Counted from the first letter of the stretch, positions 51,901 through 63,942 are shown. The stretch: DNA of 64,000 nucleotides from Mycobacterium sp. UM_CSW (GCF_000455205.1 NZ_AUWQ01000074.1:52669-116668); one strand, 5' to 3'. Numbers and translations: made by a program. Notes: generated from the letters alone by a model not told the origin.

Positions 51901-54900
51901 CGATTCCCGCGCGCTCCAACGCTTCCCAGGACAACTCGAGGAACAGCCGCTGCTGCGGGTCCATGGCCAGCGCCTCGCTGGGCGTGATGCCGAAGAAGGC
52001 GGGGTCGAAGCCGGCGACATCGTCGACGAAGCCGCCGGTGCGGGTGTAGCAGGTGCCCGGAACGTCGGGGTCCGGGTTGTACAGCCCGTCGAGGTTCCAA
52101 CCGCGATCGGTCGGGAATTCCGAGAGCACGTCGCGGCCCTCGGTCAGCATGTCCCACAGGTCCTCGGGGGAATTCACCCCACCGGGATACCGGCACGACA
52201 TGCCGACGATGACGATCGGGTCGTCGTCGGTGGCGCGGACCACCGGGGCGTGGCTGACCTCTTGCGGCGCTCCGGCGAGCTCGGTGCGCATGTAGCTGGC
52301 TAGGCCGTTTGGCGTCGGGTAGTCGAAGATCAGCGTGGGCGAAAGCGCCAGTCCCGTGGCGGTTTTGAGCCGGTTGCGCATTTCGACCGCGGTCAGCGAG
52401 TCAAAGCCCAACTCCTGGAACGCCTTGTCCGGGTCGATCGCCTCGGGGCTCGTGTTGCCCAGCACGGTGGCGATGTGCGAGCGCACCAGGTCCAGCAGCA
52501 CCGCTTGCTGCTCGGCCTCGGGTAGCCCCTGCAGGCGATGCGCCAGCGCCGATTTCGACTTCGCGGCGGCCAGCGAGTCGTCGACGCGGCGGCGGGCCGG
52601 TGCGTTGACGAGGTCGCTGAACATCGGCGGCACCGCGAGGGCGTGGGCGCGCAGCGCGCCGAGATCGATGCGGGCGGGCGCCATGAACGGTTCATCGACG
52701 ATCAGCGCGGTGTCGAACAACTCCATCGCCTCGGCCGACGTCAACGCCAGGATTCCGTCGCGGCCCAGCCGGGCGAGGTCGGCCTCGTCGAGCCCACCGG
52801 TCATCGCGCTGGCCTGATCCCACAGCCCCCACGCCAGCGATATCGCCGGCAGCCCGTGTGCGCGCCGATGCGCGGCCAGTCCGTCCATAAACGAGTTGGC
52901 CGCCGCGTAGTTGCCCTGGCCCGACGAACCTACCAGCCCGGCCATCGAGGAGAACATCACGAACGTCGACAGATCCAGGTCGCGGGTCAGTTCGTGCAGG
53001 TTCCACGCCGCGTCGACCTTGGCCCGCAACACCGCGCCGACGCGCTCGGCCGTCAGCGAGGTGACCATCGCGTCGTCCAGCACGCCGGCTGCGTGAATGA
53101 CGGCCGAAAGCTTTGGCACAGTGGCGATCACCGCCGCCAGCGCGGCCCGGTCGGCCGCATCGCATGCGACGACCCGGACCGTGGCCCCCGCGGCCTCCAG
53201 CTCGGCGACCAGTTCGGCGGCACCCGGCGCGTCCGGTCCGCGGCGGCTCAGCAGCGCCAGGTCCCGGACGCCGTGGTGCGCCACCAGGTGGCGGGCCAGC
53301 GTGGCACCCGCCATGCCGGTGCCGCCGGTGATCAGCACGGTGCTTTGGCCGAGTCCAGAAGGCATCGTCATGACGACCTTGCCGACATGGCGGGCCTGGC
53401 TGAGGTAGCGCAACGCGGTGCGCGCGCGTCGCACGTCAAAAGTCGTCACGGGCAACGGCTTGAGCACCCCGGCGTCGAAGAGCCCGGCGAGCTCGAGCAT
53501 CCACTGATGCATTCGGGGGCGGCCCGGCTCGAAGAGGTCGAAGGCGCGGTAGCGCACGCCCGGATATTCCTGCGCGATCGCGCCGGGGTCGCGGATGTCG
53601 GTCTTGCCCATCTCGAGGAACATGCCACCGGGGGCGACCAACCGCAGTGAGGCGTCGACGAATTCGCCGGCCAGCGAGTCCAGCACGATGTCCATCCCGG
53701 CCCCGCCGGTGGCCGCCCGGAACTTGTCCTCGAATTCCAGGCTGCGGGAGTCCGCGATGTGGTCGTCGTCAAGGCCCATGGCCCGCAGGGTGTCCCACTT
53801 GCCGCGGCTGGCGGTCCCGTACACCTCCAGGCCCAAATGCCGGGCCAGCTGGACGGCGGCCATCCCGACGCCGCCAGCCGCGGCGTGCACCAGCACCCGC
53901 TGGCCCGGTTTGGCGTCGGCCAGGTGGATGAACGCCATGTAGGCGGTGGTGAAAACGGCGGAGATGGCGGCGGCTTCGGGGTAGGACCAGTCTTCGGGCT
54001 TGTGCACCAGCAGGCGGACGTCGCCGGCGACCAGGGTGCCGCTGCCGTCGGGGAAGAATCCGTACACCGAATCGCCCACCGCGAAATCGGTGACGCCTGG
54101 CCCGACTTCCACCACCACGCCAGCCCCTTCACCGCCGAGCAGCGCGTCGTGGGTGAACATGCCCAGGGTGATCATGACGTCGCGGAAGTTCGCGGCGATC
54201 GCGCGCAGGGCCACCCGCACCTGCCCGGGCTGCAGCGGCGCCTCGGCGTCGGGCACCGGCTCCAGGCGCAGGTTTTCGAACGTGCCGGCGCTGCTGATGC
54301 CCAGCCGCCATGGGCCGTCGGCCGGAGGTACCAGCAGACCGTCGACCGCGCGGCTGCCCTGCACCCGCGGGTGATAATGCGTTCCGCCGCGGACCAACAC
54401 CTGCGGCTCGCCGAGCGCGAGAACGGCGGCGATCGCCCGATCATCCAGCGGCGCATCGGTATCCACGAGGACGATCCGGCCGGGGTGCTCGGTCTGCGCC
54501 GACCGTGCCAGCCCCCACACCGCGGCGCCGGCCAAGTCGGTGACGTCCTCCCCCGGCAATGCCATCGCGCCGCGGGTGGCCACCACCAACACGCCGGAGT
54601 CATGCTCGGACAGCCACGACTGCACGGCGGTCAGCGCCTGATGCGTGCGCTCATGGGTCTGCGTGACCGGATCATGCTCGGCGGCAAGGGATTCGAACAA
54701 CCGGTACGACGGCGTATCCCCGGCCGAGGCGGTCGCCGTCGCCGGCGACCAGTTCACCTCGAAGAGCCGGTCCGGGCCCGCACCGGACACCGCCGCGCGC
54801 AGCTGCTGCTCGCTGACCGGCCGGACCGCCATCGCCCGCACCGACAGCACCGGCAACCCGAGACCGTCGGCGAGCTCGATGGAAACCGCCTTGGAAACCG

Positions 54901-57900
54901 CCTTGGCCGCCGACGTACCTGCCGGCGCGATGCGCGCGCGCACCGCCGACGCGCCCGCCGCGTGAAGGGACACACCCTCCCAGGAGAACGGCAACACGAC
55001 TTCGTCTGTCCCGCCGACGATTTGATGGCCCACCACCAGTGCGTGCATCGCCGCGTCCAGCAACGCCGGGTGCACTCCGAACCCGTTGACGCCCCCGGCG
55101 GCGTCCGGCAGCCGCACTTCTGCGAACACCTCGTCGCCGCGAACCCACGCCGCGGTCAGGCCCTGGAACGCGGGCCCGTAGCCGTAACCGCGCGCCGCCA
55201 GCCGTTCGTAGCCCTCGACCGGGTCGGCCGCGACCGCCCCCGCCGGCGGCCACACCGACAGCTCCGCCGTCGGCTCGACCGTCCCCTTGCTGAGCGTGCC
55301 CTCGGCGTGGCACACCCAGCCGGAGCCGGCGTCGTGACGCGAGAAAATCGACACGCTGCGCCCGCCGCCCTCGTCCTCGGCTCCCACCACCACTTGCACG
55401 GCGACCGAGCCCGACCCGGAATCCTTGGCGGGCAACATCAATGGCGCCTGCAGCGTCAGTTCGTCGACCGTCGAGCAACCGACTTCGTCACCGGCGCGGA
55501 TCGCCAACTCCACGAACCCCGCCCCGGGGAACACGGCCACACCGGACACCGCGTGATCGGCGAGCCAGCCCTGCAGGCCGGGCGACAACCGGCCCGTCAG
55601 CAGCACGCCGCCGGAAGACGGCAGCTCGACGACCGCGCTCAGCAGCGGGTGCTCGCTGGCTCCCAGACCCAAGCCCGTGGCGTCGGCCGCGACGCCCTCC
55701 CCGGACAGCCAAAACCGGCGTCGGTCAAAGGCGTAGGTCGGCAACTCCACGAAGGCCGCCCCGTCCAACGCGCCGCGCCAGTCGACGCTCACTCCCGCGA
55801 CGAACGCGGTGGCGGCCGAGGTCAGGAACCTCTCGAGGCCGCCGTCGTCGCGGCCCAGCGTGGGCACGACGATCGGGTCGGCGTCGCCGGCGCAGCTGTT
55901 GGCGGTGTCTTCGATCCCGGCGATCAAGGCCGGATGCGGGCTGGACTCGATGAAGGTTCGGAATCCGTGCTCGCACGCGCTGCGCACCGCCTGGTCGAAC
56001 TGGACGGTCTGGCGGATGTTGCGATACCAGTAGTCGGCGTCCAATCCCGCCGTGTCGTACCGATTTCCGGTCACCGTGGAAAAGAACGCGGTGCGCGTGG
56101 ACCGCGGCTCGATGCCGGCCAACACGTCGGCGAGCTCAGTCCGGATCGCCTCGACCTCGACCGAATGCGACGCATAGTCGACGTCGATCCGCCGGGTTCG
56201 CAGCTCCAGGTCGGCGCAGAACCCGACGAGTTCGTCCAGCGCGGCCCCGTCGCCGGACACGACGACGGCCGATCGGCCGTTGACGGCGGCGATGCTGACG
56301 CGATTTCCGTAGGGCGCCAACAGTTCCCGCGCCCGCTCGGTGCTGCACGCGATGGACAGCATGCCGCCGGGGCCGGCCAGCGACCTCAGCAGCTTGCTGC
56401 GCAACGTGACGACCCGGGCGGCGTCGGCCAGCGACAGCGCGCCGGCGACATAGGCCGCGGCGATCTCGCCCTGCGAGTGCCCGATCACCGCATCGGGACA
56501 GACGCCAACCGACTTCCACAGCTCCGCCAGCGACACCATCACCGCAAACAGCACCGGCTGCACCACGTCCACCCGGTCCAGGCCCGGCGCGTCGGGCGCG
56601 CCGCGCAGAACGTCGGTCAGCGACCAGTCGACGAATTCGGCAAAGGCATCCTCGCACGCCTGGATCTGTTGCGCGAAAACCGGTGCGGTGTCGAGCAATT
56701 CGACGCCCATGCCCAGCCATTGGGAGCCCTGGCCGGGGAAGACGAAGACGGTCTTGCCCGCGGCGGAGGCAGTGCCGCGAACCACCGAAACGGGTTCGTC
56801 TGCTGCCAGCTCATCCAGCCCGGCCAGCAACCGGTCCCGGTCACCGCCGACAACCACGGCACGATGCTCGAAGTCCGACCGGCCCGCCAGCGTCCACGCC
56901 ACATCGGCGGCATCGAGATCGGCATGGGCGCGCACGTGCGCCGCCAAGCGGGCGGCCTGAGATCGCAACGCCGACGCCGACTTTGCCGACACCGCCCACG
57001 GCAGCGCCGCCGGCGCCGTGCCAGGCTCACGTTGCGGGGCCTCGGGCACCGCCTCGACGATCACGTGCGCATTGGTGCCGCTGATCCCGAACGACGACAC
57101 ACCCGCGCGGCGCGCGCGGCTCGCCGGCCAGGGCTGGTTCTCGGTGAGCAGCGACACCGCGCCCGCGGACCAATCCACGTGCGGGCTGGGCACATCGACG
57201 TGCAGCGTCGCGGGCAGCGTCTCGTGGCGCATCGCCTGCACCATCTTGATCACCCCGGCGACGCCGGCGCCGGCCTGCGTGTGACCCATGTTCGACTTGA
57301 TCGATCCCAGCCACAGCGGGGCGTCGCGGTCTTGACCGTACGTGGCCAACAACGCCTGCGCCTCGATCGGATCGCCGAGCGTGGTCCCGGTGCCGTGACC
57401 CTCGACGACGTCCACGTCGGCGGCCGAAAGCCCGGCATTGGCAAGGGCGGCGCGCACCACCCGCTGCTGCGACGGCCCGTTGGGCGCGGTCAGCCCATTC
57501 GACGCGCCGTCCTGATTGACGGCCGAACCGCGCACCACCGCCAACACCGGATGCCCGAGCCGTCGCGCATCCGACAACCGCTCGACGACCAGCATGGCCC
57601 CGCCCTCGGACCAGCCGACGCCGTCGGCGGCGCCCGCGTAGGCCTTGCAGCGGCCGTCCGGCGCCAGGCCGCGGTGCCGGCTGAACTCCACGAAGACCGT
57701 GGGGGTGGCGTTGACGGTCGCGCCGCCGGCCAGGGCCAGGTCACATTCGCCCGTTCGCAGCGACTGCACGGCCATGTGCAGGGCCACCAAAGACGACGAA
57801 CACGCCGTGTCCACCGACACCGCCGGACCTTCCAGCCCGAGCACATACGACACCCGGCCGGAGGCCACGCTGGAGGTCATGCCGGTGAGCCGGTAGCCCT

Positions 57901-58408
57901 CGATCTCCTCGGCCAACATGCCGTAGCCCTGAACGATGAGCCCGGCGAAGACGCCGGTCGCGCTGCCGCGCAGCCCACTGGGATCGATCCCGGCCCGCTC
58001 CAACGCCTCCCACGACAACTCCAGCAACATCCGATGCTGGGGGTCCATCGCCAGCGCCTCGCTGGGCGCGATGCCGAAGAACGCGGCGTCGAAGTCCGCG
58101 ACACCGTCCACGAAGCCGCCGGTGCGGGCGTAGGTCTTGTGACGCGCGTCGGGATCGGGGTCGAACAACGCCGCGACGTCCCAGCCGCGATCGGTGGGAA
58201 AGTCGGTGATCACGTCGCGACCGTCCGCGGCCATCCGCCACAGGTCCTCCGGGGTCTCAACCCCGCCGGGGAACCGGCACGACATCCCGACGATCGCGAT
58301 CGGCTCACTCGACCGCTCCAGCAACGCACGGTTGGTGCGCTTCAGGCGTTCCACCTGGACCAGCGCTTTGCGCAGCGCTTCGGTCGCATGCTGGAGTTGA
58401 TCCATCAC
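45923..58408 (-). CDS. pks12: Mycoketide synthase Pks12, two-module type I polyketide synthase
   Basis: 4161 residues with two complete modules, each KS-AT-DH-ER-KR-ACP. The N-terminal docking coiled coil is at 1-35. KS cysteines are Cys203 and Cys2232 (DTACSSS). AT1 has GHSQG (Ser645) with YASH, predicting methylmalonyl-CoA. AT2 has GHSVG (Ser2676) with HAFH, predicting malonyl-CoA. DH histidines are His952 and His2976 (HxxxGxxxxP), the ER NADPH motif is [13 protein letters not shown] in both modules, and the ACP serines are Ser2004 and Ser4039. There is no thioesterase; the tail ends in an acidic DDDDDE docking-like segment. Alternating use of methylmalonyl and malonyl units in iterated rounds makes the mycoketide chain of mannosyl phosphomycoketides. 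Starts GTG 58408 or ATG 58405. Confidence 0.97.
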   Translation of the reverse strand: MMDQLQHATEALRKALVQVERLKRTNRALLERSSEPIAIVGMSCRFPGGVETPEDLWRMAADGRDVITDFPTDRGWDVAALFDPDPDARHKTYARTGGFVDGVADFDAAFFGIAPSEALAMDPQHRMLLELSWEALERAGIDPSGLRGSATGVFAGLIVQGYGMLAEEIEGYRLTGMTSSVASGRVSYVLGLEGPAVSVDTACSSSLVALHMAVQSLRTGECDLALAGGATVNATPTVFVEFSRHRGLAPDGRCKAYAGAADGVGWSEGGAMLVVERLSDARRLGHPVLAVVRGSAVNQDGASNGLTAPNGPSQQRVVRAALANAGLSAADVDVVEGHGTGTTLGDPIEAQALLATYGQDRDAPLWLGSIKSNMGHTQAGAGVAGVIKMVQAMRHETLPATLHVDVPSPHVDWSAGAVSLLTENQPWPASRARRAGVSSFGISGTNAHVIVEAVPEAPQREPGTAPAALPWAVSAKSASALRSQAARLAAHVRAHADLDAADVAWTLAGRSDFEHRAVVVGGDRDRLLAGLDELAADEPVSVVRGTASAAGKTVFVFPGQGSQWLGMGVELLDTAPVFAQQIQACEDAFAEFVDWSLTDVLRGAPDAPGLDRVDVVQPVLFAVMVSLAELWKSVGVCPDAVIGHSQGEIAAAYVAGALSLADAARVVTLRSKLLRSLAGPGGMLSIACSTERARELLAPYGNRVSIAAVNGRSAVVVSGDGAALDELVGFCADLELRTRRIDVDYASHSVEVEAIRTELADVLAGIEPRSTRTAFFSTVTGNRYDTAGLDADYWYRNIRQTVQFDQAVRSACEHGFRTFIESSPHPALIAGIEDTANSCAGDADPIVVPTLGRDDGGLERFLTSAATAFVAGVSVDWRGALDGAAFVELPTYAFDRRRFWLSGEGVAADATGLGLGASEHPLLSAVVELPSSGGVLLTGRLSPGLQGWLADHAVSGVAVFPGAGFVELAIRAGDEVGCSTVDELTLQAPLMLPAKDSGSGSVAVQVVVGAEDEGGGRSVSIFSRHDAGSGWVCHAEGTLSKGTVEPTAELSVWPPAGAVAADPVEGYERLAARGYGYGPAFQGLTAAWVRGDEVFAEVRLPDAAGGVNGFGVHPALLDAAMHALVVGHQIVGGTDEVVLPFSWEGVSLHAAGASAVRARIAPAGTSAAKAVSKAVSIELADGLGLPVLSVRAMAVRPVSEQQLRAAVSGAGPDRLFEVNWSPATATASAGDTPSYRLFESLAAEHDPVTQTHERTHQALTAVQSWLSEHDSGVLVVATRGAMALPGEDVTDLAGAAVWGLARSAQTEHPGRIVLVDTDAPLDDRAIAAVLALGEPQVLVRGGTHYHPRVQGSRAVDGLLVPPADGPWRLGISSAGTFENLRLEPVPDAEAPLQPGQVRVALRAIAANFRDVMITLGMFTHDALLGGEGAGVVVEVGPGVTDFAVGDSVYGFFPDGSGTLVAGDVRLLVHKPEDWSYPEAAAISAVFTTAYMAFIHLADAKPGQRVLVHAAAGGVGMAAVQLARHLGLEVYGTASRGKWDTLRAMGLDDDHIADSRSLEFEDKFRAATGGAGMDIVLDSLAGEFVDASLRLVAPGGMFLEMGKTDIRDPGAIAQEYPGVRYRAFDLFEPGRPRMHQWMLELAGLFDAGVLKPLPVTTFDVRRARTALRYLSQARHVGKVVMTMPSGLGQSTVLITGGTGMAGATLARHLVAHHGVRDLALLSRRGPDAPGAAELVAELEAAGATVRVVACDAADRAALAAVIATVPKLSAVIHAAGVLDDAMVTSLTAERVGAVLRAKVDAAWNLHELTRDLDLSTFVMFSSMAGLVGSSGQGNYAAANSFMDGLAAHRRAHGLPAISLAWGLWDQASAMTGGLDEADLARLGRDGILALTSAEAMELFDTALIVDEPFMAPARIDLGALRAHALAVPPMFSDLVNAPARRRVDDSLAAAKSKSALAHRLQGLPEAEQQAVLLDLVRSHIATVLGNTSPEAIDPDKAFQELGFDSLTAVEMRNRLKTATGLALSPTLIFDYPTPNGLASYMRTELAGAPQEVSHAPVVRATDDDPIVIVGMSCRYPGGVNSPEDLWDMLTEGRDVLSEFPTDRGWNLDGLYNPDPDVPGTCYTRTGGFVDDVAGFDPAFFGITPSEALAMDPQQRLFLELSWEALERAGIEPGALRGSATGVFAGVYTQGYGIGAPAAAEGFRLTGQSSSVASGRISYALGLEGPAVSVDTACSSSLVALHMAVQSLRSGESDLALAGGVTVNATPDIFVEFSRMRGLSADGRCKAYAGAADGTGFSEGGGMLVVERLSDAERLGHQVLAVVRGSAINQDGASNGLTAPNGPSQQRVVRAALANAGLSAAEVDAVEGHGTGTMLGDPIEAQALLATYGRDRAEPLWLGSIKSNMGHTQAAAGVAGVIKMVLAMRHEMLPATLHVDEPSPHVDWSLGAVSLLTEARPWPAHGKALRAGVSSFGISGTNAHVIIEAAPAGSERVVQRPEPPVVPWVVSAKSATALASQATRLATHLRSHAELDVADVAWSLAGRSNFEHRAVVVGGDRDGLLAGLDELARNELAGSVIRGTATAGGKTVFVFPGQGSQILGMGRELHAAYPVFAEAFDAVLGELDQHLLRPLRDVMWGEDENLLSTTEFAQPALFAVEVALFRLLESWGVRPDFVMGHSVGEITAAHVAGVLSLQNAAVLVAARGRFMQALPAGGAMIAVQATEEEVRPLLTPGVGIAAVNGPASVVISGPDDAVTAVADRLRADGRRVHRLAVSHAFHSPLMDPMIDEFGTVAGGLVVGKPTIPVVSNLTGQLAGDDFGSVAYWKRHVREAVRFADSVRFAHSAGATRFLEVGPSGGLTASIEESLPDAVVTTMSALRKDRPEPASLINAVAQGFVAGVDVDWRGALGAANFVELPTYAFERRRFWLAGDGTPADAAGLGLAAGEHALLGAVVELPASGGVVLTGRLSPSAQGWLTDHAVGGVVLFPGAGFVELAIRAGDEVGCGVVDELNLAAPLVLPAGGSVAVQVVVGGADDSGARSVSVFSRAEAGSGWSLHAEGVLRAGSVQPDADLSAWPPVGAVPVDIGDGYERLAERGYGYGPAFRGLTSMWRRGDEVFAEVALPEVAGVSVAGFGVHPAILDAALHAVILASDGGELPDGSMLVPFSWQRVSLHAAGAAAVRARIVPVGESAVSIELADGLGLPVLSVASMVARPVTDQQLLAAVSSSGPDRLFEVVWSAQPLSAVQPVELCAWGATGFEDTSAVLFESAPVAGDVVTEVHAATRAVLPVLQSWLSRDGAGTLVVSTRGAMALPGEDVTDLAGAAVWGLVRSAQTEHPGRIVLVDTDVPLDADAVAAVLAPGEPQVLLRNGTVFTARVHGSRAVGGLLVPPDDGPWRLGMSSYGTIENLRLERIPDASKHVAPLGPGQVRVALSAIAANFRDVMIALGLYPDPDAVMGIEAAGVVVETAPDSGRFAVGDRVMGLFPDGTGTIAITDQRLLVKVPAGWSLTAAATASVVFATARYALVDLAGVKPGQRVLVHAAAGGVGMAAVQLARHLGLEVFATASRGKWDTLRALGFDDDHIADSRSLDFEHKFRTITGGRGVDLVLDSLSGDFVDVSLRLVAPGGVFLEMGKTDIRDPEVVARDHPGVRYRAFDLFEAGPERIREMLDELAALFGDDVLQPLPVTRFDVRRAPAALRYLSQARHVGKVVMTMPDAWVAGTVLITGATGMAGSALARHVVTRHGARNLVLMSRRGLDAPGAAELMTELSAAGAQVQVVACDAADREAVAKVLADIPVQRPLSGVIHAAGVLDDAVISSLTPERIDAVLRAKVDAAWNLHELTRDLDVSAFVLFSSMAGLAGASGQANYAAANSFLDGLAVHRRNLGLPAVSLAWGLWDQASAMTGALGAADRARFGRDGIVAMSSDEALELMDTALIVDEPFMLPAHIDLAALRVKFDNGTLPPMFVDLINAPSRRQVDDSLAAAKSKSALLQRLEGLPEDEQQAVVLDLVRSNIATVLGNSSPESIDPDRAFQELGFDSLTAVEMRNRLKSATGLGLSPTLIFDYPNSAALAGYIYRELVGTAEQSAPAAAPGEAEIQRVVGSIPVKRLRQAGVLELLLALANEADGSGPSAPAATSEKDIADMDLDALVNAALSDDDDDE
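46200..58300 (-). repeat. Tandem PKS-module duplication inside pks12
   Basis: Module 1 and module 2 are direct repeats of about 2030 codons (6.1 kb): KS Cys203 to Cys2232 and ACP Ser2004 to Ser4039 have almost the same spacing. Many segments are identical at the protein level, for instance around the KS active site, ER cofactor site and ACP serine. The AT domains are the main region of divergence. Such repeats are prone to recombination and misassembly. Confidence 0.85.
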
Positions 58409-58727
58409 TAACCTCGCCTAACCCTCACCTGGCAGGTGGGCCGTCTGGTAACCGCCGTATGCGGCGTGTGCCGAGCGCCCCCGCCGAGTCACAGAAGTTG
58501 CTGCACGAATCGGTCGTGGATTTTTCGACCAGCCGACAACCTTCGTGCTGCTCTCCGACCCAAGAATGTCGCTCGTGAGTATGGCCAACTCCGGCAGGAT
58601 TTCAAAACGTCCGATACTCCCGGCTACTAAAGGAGGAACGGCGTCGACCTCCAAACCCGAGCAAAAATGGCGCGCCGCCCATGGCGCGACTGTACTCGGC
58701 AACCCATCGGTGGTGGTCAAAGCCCAG
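58409..58727. other. Intergenic region upstream of pks12
   Basis: About 319 bp that must hold the pks12 promoter. CACCTG-G-CAGGTG (58426-58438) is a perfect inverted repeat 18 bp upstream of the pks12 start, a candidate operator or a leader hairpin. A 100-codon minus-strand frame here (58418-58720) has no recognisable features and no convincing ribosome-binding site, so I do not call it. Confidence 0.45.
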
Positions 58728-59078
58728 TTAGACGCCCGCCCGGCGCCAACCGTCGGCGGCCCGGGCGGCCCGGATCAGCACGTCGCACAGCTCACGTAGC
58801 TCGGCCGGGGCAGCCCCCTCGTCGAGCGCCGTGGCGACGTCCTCCGCCGCGCATCGCACCTGGTAGACGCGATCCGACAGGTCGGCGGCGTCCTCGGCGG
58901 ACAGCACCACCGCGTCGGCGGGCACGGCCCCCGCATCACCCCGATTCAAAGAGGCGCGTTGCTCGTAGGCGCGCTGCCGGCAGGACTGCCGGCAGTACTG
59001 GCGGCGACGGCCCATCCCGGCGTCGGTCACGTCGCGACCGCACCACCGGCATGGGTGGGGGCGGGCGCGGCGGGTCAC
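58728..59078 (-). CDS. Small zinc-finger-like protein (Rv2049c position)
   Basis: A 116-residue protein. The N-terminal 40 residues carry a CRWCGRDV ... QYCRQSCRQRAYEQR arrangement (Cys-x2-Cys and Cys-x3-Cys), likely a small zinc ribbon rich in arginine. The C-terminal part is an acidic alpha-helical segment (DLSDRVYQVRCAAEDVATAL). It occupies the place of Rv2049c between pks12 and rbpA, although it looks longer than I remember for that gene. A role in nucleic-acid binding is plausible from the zinc ribbon but untested. A perfect palindrome lies just upstream of its start. Confidence 0.7.
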   Translation of the reverse strand: MTRRARPHPCRWCGRDVTDAGMGRRRQYCRQSCRQRAYEQRASLNRGDAGAVPADAVVLSAEDAADLSDRVYQVRCAAEDVATALDEGAAPAELRELCDVLIRAARAADGWRRAGV

Positions 59079-59082
59079 GCCT

Positions 59083-59098
59083 GCCGACTTTAGTCGGC
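59083..59098. promoter_or_regulatory. Palindrome between the Rv2049c-like gene and rbpA
   Basis: GCCGACT-TT-AGTCGGC is a perfect inverted repeat with 7-bp arms, 5 bp upstream of the minus-strand start at 59078. A third half-site TAGTCGGCC follows at 59101. The position would control the small zinc-finger gene and perhaps rbpA on the other strand; it could also act as a transcript hairpin. Confidence 0.5.
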
Positions 59099-59233
59099 CT
59101 TAGTCGGCCATCCCGTATCATTGAATGTCGCGTCGCGTACGCCGCGTGTCGGCCTGGGAACTACGCGGGCCGTCATTACGTTTGCTAAACGGAAATTGCA
59201 CCACAGCCCACAGGATCTAAAGGAGTAGCAGCC

Positions 59234-59569
59234 ATGGCCGATCGCGTCCTGAGAGGCAGTCGCCTTGGAGCCGTGAGCTACGAGACCGACCGCAACCACG
59301 ACCTCGCGCCGCGCCAGATCGCGCGGTACCGCACCGAGAACGGGGAGGAGTTCGAGGTCCCCTTCGCCGACGACGCCGACATCCCCGGCACCTGGCTGTG
59401 CCGCAACGGCATGGAAGGCACCCTGATCGAGGGCGACCTGCCCGAGCCGAAGAAGGTCAAGCCGCCGCGGACCCACTGGGACATGCTGCTGGAGCGCCGC
59501 TCCGTCGAAGAGCTGGAAGAGCTGCTCAAGGAGCGCCTCGAGCTGATCCGGTCGCGCCGCCGCGGCTAA
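59234..59569 (+). CDS. rbpA: RNA polymerase-binding protein RbpA
   Basis: A 111-residue actinobacterial transcription factor that binds RNA polymerase and the principal sigma factor and stabilises open complexes. It shows the full family layout: N-terminal tail, core domain ([32 protein letters not shown]), basic linker ([12 protein letters not shown]) and the sigma-interacting C-terminal helices ([28 protein letters not shown]). AAAGGAG precedes the ATG. Its stop overlaps the convergent ppm1 stop. This corresponds to Rv2050. Confidence 0.97.
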   Translation: MADRVLRGSRLGAVSYETDRNHDLAPRQIARYRTENGEEFEVPFADDADIPGTWLCRNGMEGTLIEGDLPEPKKVKPPRTHWDMLLERRSVEELEELLKERLELIRSRRRG

Positions 59570-60360
59570 CCGCGGTTGTCGGCGCGGATCGCGCGGGGAT
59601 GGGTGGTTCGCCCCTCGATGCCCCACCGGGTGACCTTGACCAGCGCCTCGCGGATGTTCGATCCGCTCATCTTGGAGACGCCGAGTTCGCGCTCGGTGAA
59701 GGTGATCGGCACTTCGGCAATGACGAACCCATTGCAGACGGTGCGCCAGGTCAAGTCGATCTGGAAGCAGTAGCCCTTGGAGTCCACGCCGTCCAGGCCG
59801 ATCGTCTCGAGGACTTCGCGGCGGTAGGCCCGGTAGCCGGCGGTGATGTCGTGCACGCCGATGCCGAGCGCGACCCGCGCGTAGGTGTTCGCCGTCCAGG
59901 ACAGCGCCCAGCGCCGCCACGGCCAGTTCCGCACCGCTCCGCCCTCGACGTAGCGCGAGCCGATCGCCAGATCGGCGCCGGCGTCGACCGCGTCCAGCAG
60001 CAGGTGCAGCTGTTCGGGCGCGTGGCTGCCGTCGGCATCCATCTCGACGAGCACCGAGTAGTCCCGGCTCAGACCCCAGGCGAAACCTGCCAGGTAGGCC
60101 GCGCCCAGGCCGTCCTTGGCGGTGCGGTGCATCACGTGGACGCGGTCCGGGTCGGCAGCCGCGAGGTCGTCGGCGAGCTGGCCGGTGCCGTCGGGGCTGT
60201 TGTCGTCGACGATCAGCAGGTGCACGTTCGGGCACGCCGCCTTCAACCGCCGGTGGATCACCGGGAGGTTCTCCCGTTCGTTGAACGTCGGGATGATCAC
60301 CAGGACGCGCTCGCTGGGACGGTTGCCCGGGACCCGGGGCGCCGGCTGGCCGGTGGTCAT
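59566..60360 (-). CDS. ppm1: Polyprenol-phosphate mannose synthase Ppm1
   Basis: A 264-residue GT2 glycosyltransferase that transfers mannose from GDP-mannose to polyprenyl phosphate, the donor for lipomannan, lipoarabinomannan and glycoprotein mannosylation. Visible motifs are [31 protein letters not shown], the metal-binding [12 protein letters not shown], and a C-terminal [12 protein letters not shown]. It has no transmembrane segment of its own. In M. tuberculosis this domain is fused to Lnt (Rv2051c); here it is a separate gene with ATGA overlap, so membrane recruitment likely depends on interaction with Lnt. Confidence 0.94.
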   Translation of the reverse strand: MTTGQPAPRVPGNRPSERVLVIIPTFNERENLPVIHRRLKAACPNVHLLIVDDNSPDGTGQLADDLAAADPDRVHVMHRTAKDGLGAAYLAGFAWGLSRDYSVLVEMDADGSHAPEQLHLLLDAVDAGADLAIGSRYVEGGAVRNWPWRRWALSWTANTYARVALGIGVHDITAGYRAYRREVLETIGLDGVDSKGYCFQIDLTWRTVCNGFVIAEVPITFTERELGVSKMSGSNIREALVKVTRWGIEGRTTHPRAIRADNRG

Positions 60361-62348
60361 GTAGCTCCTCTGTCTCGCCCGAAATCAGGTAGGCCGCCAT
60401 CCTCGGGCGGATTGTCGTCATCGCCCGCGTCCGGCGCATTGCCTTGCGCTCTCTCCGGGTCGCCCTCGTCGGGCGGGGGTCCGCCCGGGGGCGTACCGGC
60501 GTCTTCCGATTCACCGGGAGGCCTGGACCTCCGACGAATCGGACGCGCGAACCATCCATTGTGCCGTATCCCGACCAGAATGACCGCTCCGGCCGCTACG
60601 ACCAAAACCCACTGCACTATCGGGGCCCACCGGGTCGCCGGCGTCAGCTTCGTCTTGAGGCGCACCTGTATGTCCAGGTAGGCGGGCTCGAAGAAGTCGG
60701 TGCGGACCAGCTCGGCGCCGTCCGGGGCGATCACCGCGCTGATCCCGGTGGTCCCGGAGACCACGACGTAGCGGTCGTGCTCGACCGCCCGGACCTTGGC
60801 GAACGCCAGCTGCTGTTCGCTCATCGTCTTGTTGAAGGTCGCGTTGTTGGCGGGCACCGCCAGCAGCTGGGCGCCGTTCAGCACGGCCTTGCGCGGGGCC
60901 CTATCGAAGATGACTTCCCAGCAGGTGGACACCCCGACCGGAACCCCGGCGATGTGCACCACGCCGCTGCTTCGGCCGGGCACCATGTGTCCGGCCCGGT
61001 CGGCATAGCCGGAGAGGTGCTTGAACAGCCACGGCATCGGCAGGTATTCCCCGAACGGCTGCACGATCTCCTTGTCGTGGCGGTCGGCCGGTCCGCTGAC
61101 CGGGTTCCACACGATCACCGTGTTGGTGTACTGCGCGTTGTCCGGCGGGCGGCCGGGCACGTCGAGCACCGTGCCGACCAGTATCGGCGCGCCGATCGCC
61201 GCGACGGCCCGCGCGACCTGTTCGGCGGCGTCGGGGTTGGCGAGGGGGTCGATGTCCGAGGAGTCCTCCGGCCAGATCACGAACTGCGGTTGCGGGGCCA
61301 GGCCGGCGCGCACGTCCTCGGCCAGCTGCTGGGTCTCGCGCACGTGGTTGTCCAACACCGCTCGGCGTTGCGCGTTGAAATCCAACCCCAGCCGGGGCAC
61401 GTTGCCCTGCACCACGGCAACCGTGACCGAGGGTTCGCCGCCCGCTCCAGCGCCGGCGTGCCGCACCTGCGGCCAGATGATGACGGCGGCGAACAACACC
61501 AAACAGATGCAGACACCCGGCAGCACGACGGCCGGCGGCGCCGCGGGCTCTTTCGCGGCCGCTGCGCCGTCCGGGTGGCCCGTTTTCCACCACTTGACGA
61601 TCTCCAGCGCGATCGCGGTCGCGCTGAATCCCACCAGCACGACCGCCAGGGACAGCAGCGCGACCCCGCCCAGCTGGACCACCGGCAGCAACGGGCCCTG
61701 CGCTTGACCGAACGCGACGACGCCCCAGGGAAAGCCGCCGAACGGGAAGATCGACTTCAGCCACTCCTGGGCCGCCCACACCAGCGCGAACCAGATCGGC
61801 CAGCCCGGCAGCCGCCGCACGATGACCGCGCACAGGCCGAACAGCGCTGGAAACAGCGCGCAGACGGCCGCCAGCACCAGCCACGGCACGGCGCCTACCA
61901 GAGTGCTGATCCACGGCAACAGCGGCGCATAGAAGGCCAGCCCGAACAGGAACCCATAGCCCAAACCGCCCGCCGGCGTCGTGGCCGGATGCTGCAGCAC
62001 CCAGGCCAGCAGCGCGGCGGCGACGACGGCTGCCCACCACCAGTTCACGGCGGGAAAGCTGGCGAACAGCAGCAAGCCACCCACGATGGCGAGCGCCAGC
62101 CGCGGCAGGCGGGGGCGCAGCGCGGCCCACACGCCGGGGAGCTTTGCGATCACCGCCGCGCCAAGCCCCGCCGCCCTGCCCTTTTGGGTGGCCGTGCCCG
62201 CAGCGTCGGGCGATTCCGGCTCGGGTTCGGGTTCGTCGGTCGTGGCCGGTTCGATCTCGGCGGCGTCCTCATCCCGCTCCGATTCGGCCTCGTCGCTGAT
62301 CGGGTCCTGGTCGGGAGGCTGGTGGCCGCCGAACCACTCCCTAGCCAT
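60357..62348 (-). CDS. lnt: Apolipoprotein N-acyltransferase Lnt
   Basis: A 663-residue membrane enzyme that N-acylates lipoproteins. An acidic N-terminal extension (about 50 residues, rich in Glu, Asp and Pro) is followed by a bundle of roughly seven helices and an extracytoplasmic nitrilase domain. The catalytic residues are in VIWPEDSSD (Glu), [13 protein letters not shown] (Lys) and [10 protein letters not shown] (Cys). One more helix and a Pro/Gly/Asp-rich tail follow. The ATG at 62348 overlaps the amidohydrolase end by 8 bp; the downstream ppm1 start overlaps its stop. Confidence 0.93.
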   Translation of the reverse strand: MAREWFGGHQPPDQDPISDEAESERDEDAAEIEPATTDEPEPEPESPDAAGTATQKGRAAGLGAAVIAKLPGVWAALRPRLPRLALAIVGGLLLFASFPAVNWWWAAVVAAALLAWVLQHPATTPAGGLGYGFLFGLAFYAPLLPWISTLVGAVPWLVLAAVCALFPALFGLCAVIVRRLPGWPIWFALVWAAQEWLKSIFPFGGFPWGVVAFGQAQGPLLPVVQLGGVALLSLAVVLVGFSATAIALEIVKWWKTGHPDGAAAAKEPAAPPAVVLPGVCICLVLFAAVIIWPQVRHAGAGAGGEPSVTVAVVQGNVPRLGLDFNAQRRAVLDNHVRETQQLAEDVRAGLAPQPQFVIWPEDSSDIDPLANPDAAEQVARAVAAIGAPILVGTVLDVPGRPPDNAQYTNTVIVWNPVSGPADRHDKEIVQPFGEYLPMPWLFKHLSGYADRAGHMVPGRSSGVVHIAGVPVGVSTCWEVIFDRAPRKAVLNGAQLLAVPANNATFNKTMSEQQLAFAKVRAVEHDRYVVVSGTTGISAVIAPDGAELVRTDFFEPAYLDIQVRLKTKLTPATRWAPIVQWVLVVAAGAVILVGIRHNGWFARPIRRRSRPPGESEDAGTPPGGPPPDEGDPERAQGNAPDAGDDDNPPEDGGLPDFGRDRGAT

Positions 62349-63942
62349 GGATGACAGCGCCTCGATGCACCGTCCGGCGGCAACGCGGCAGCGCGTCGGT
62401 GGGGCCCAGGCACGGCAACGCCGGCACCCGGGAGCGGGGATCGGTGGACCAGCGCTGGACTGCGTCGCGGGGCGCGTGGACGTCGAGGGGCCCGGCGTCC
62501 CACACGGCGTAGGACGCGGGCGCACCGGGCACGAGCGTTCCCAACAGGCCGTCGCGGACGCCGCTCGCCCGCCAGCCGCCGCGGGTGGCAGCCGCGAACG
62601 CGGCCCGCGCCGACACCGCGCTGCCCGGGGTGCGGTGATTGACCGCCGCCCGCACGCTCGCCCACGGGTCGATGCCCGTGACGGGGGCGTCGGAACCGAG
62701 CGCGAGGGGCACGCCTTGGGATGCTAACAGCGCAAGCGGGTTGAGCCGGCTGCCTCGTTCGGCGCCCAGCCGCCGGGCGTACATGCCGTCGGCGCCACCC
62801 CACAGCGCGTCGAAATTGGGCTGCACGCTGGCGATGACGCCCCAAGCGCCGAGTTTGGCGGCCTGCTCGGCGGTGACCATCTCCAGGTGCTCGAGGCGGT
62901 GCCCGCAGCGGGCGACGGCAGCCACACCGACGTCGGCGACCACCCGTTCCAATGCCGCGACCGCCGCCGAGACGGCGGCATCGCCGATGACATGGAAGCC
63001 GGCCGTCACTCCCGCATGGGTGCACGCCCGGAAATGGGCTTCGATGACCTCGGGGTCCAGGTAGCAGGTGCCGTGGCGGTCCGGGGCATCGGTGTAGGGC
63101 TCGTGCAGCCAGGCGGTGCGCGACCCCAACGCGCCGTCGACGAACAGGTCGCCGGCCAGCCCGCGGGCGCCGGTCTCGTCCCGCAGCGCCCGCGCCTCGG
63201 CGGCCGTGGTCACCGCCTGGCCCCAATAGCCGACGATCTCGACGCCGCCGTCGAGGTCACGCAGGCCCAGCCAGTCGCCGAGCCCGCCGATCTGGGGACC
63301 CGCGCATTCGTGCACCGCGACGATGCCGGCCGCCGCGACGGCCCGCAGCGCGGCCGCGCGGGCCTCGGTCAGCTGCTGGGGCGTCAGCAGGTCGCGGGCG
63401 ACAGCGCGGACCAGGTGGTGCGCGTCGCCCACCAGCGGGCGCTCCGGGTCGAAGCCGGTCGCCGCGGGGAGATCCGCGACGTGACGCCGCAGCGCCGTGG
63501 AGGCCAGCGCGGAGTGGACGTCGATGCGGGTCAGGTAGGCGGGCCGGTCACCGAGGACGGCGTCCAGATCGGCGGTGCTCGGCGGCGCGTTCTCCGGCCA
63601 CGACGATTCGTCCCAGCCGTGGCCCCAAACCGGCCGGCCCGGGTGGGCGGCCGCGTAGTCGGCGACCAGCTGCAGGCACTGGGCGCGCGACTCGGCGGGT
63701 TGCAGGTTCAGGCCGCTGAGCGTCAGGCCGGTCGCGGTGAGGTGCATGTGGCTGTCCACGAACGCCGGCGCCACGAAGCCGCCGTCCAGGTCCGCGATGT
63801 CGGCGCCCGGGAACTGGCTGCGGCCGACGTCGTCGCTGCCCAGCCAGGCGATGACGTCGCCGCGGACCGCCATGGCGGTGGCGTCGGGGTGGGTCGGGCT
63901 GTGGACCCTCCCGTTGACCAGCAGCGTGATGTCGTCGGTCAC
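62341..63942 (-). CDS. Amidohydrolase family 3 (YtcJ-like), Rv2052c position
   Basis: A 533-residue metal-dependent hydrolase. The first metal-binding pair is in FVDSHMHLT, followed by WGHGWDES, a central [15 protein letters not shown] and FHVIGDAAV, and RLEHLEMV with [11 protein letters not shown] near the C-terminal third; LGSDAPVT holds the conserved Asp. This is the YtcJ-like branch, whose substrates are mostly unknown. Size and position match Rv2052c. The GTG start overlaps the stop of the upstream partial gene (GTGA), and its end overlaps lnt, so the run is one operon. Confidence 0.88.
   Translation of the reverse strand: MTDDITLLVNGRVHSPTHPDATAMAVRGDVIAWLGSDDVGRSQFPGADIADLDGGFVAPAFVDSHMHLTATGLTLSGLNLQPAESRAQCLQLVADYAAAHPGRPVWGHGWDESSWPENAPPSTADLDAVLGDRPAYLTRIDVHSALASTALRRHVADLPAATGFDPERPLVGDAHHLVRAVARDLLTPQQLTEARAAALRAVAAAGIVAVHECAGPQIGGLGDWLGLRDLDGGVEIVGYWGQAVTTAAEARALRDETGARGLAGDLFVDGALGSRTAWLHEPYTDAPDRHGTCYLDPEVIEAHFRACTHAGVTAGFHVIGDAAVSAAVAALERVVADVGVAAVARCGHRLEHLEMVTAEQAAKLGAWGVIASVQPNFDALWGGADGMYARRLGAERGSRLNPLALLASQGVPLALGSDAPVTGIDPWASVRAAVNHRTPGSAVSARAAFAAATRGGWRASGVRDGLLGTLVPGAPASYAVWDAGPLDVHAPRDAVQRWSTDPRSRVPALPCLGPTDALPRCRRTVHRGAVIHG

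Noticed and set aside
53759-58411. A 1550-codon open frame on the plus strand opposite pks12
   Set aside because: It is a GC-rich antisense shadow of the pks12 coding sequence with low-complexity Arg/His/Gly composition and no protein-family features.
58418-58720. A 100-codon minus-strand frame upstream of pks12
   Set aside because: No ribosome-binding site, no motifs and composition unlike real neighbours.
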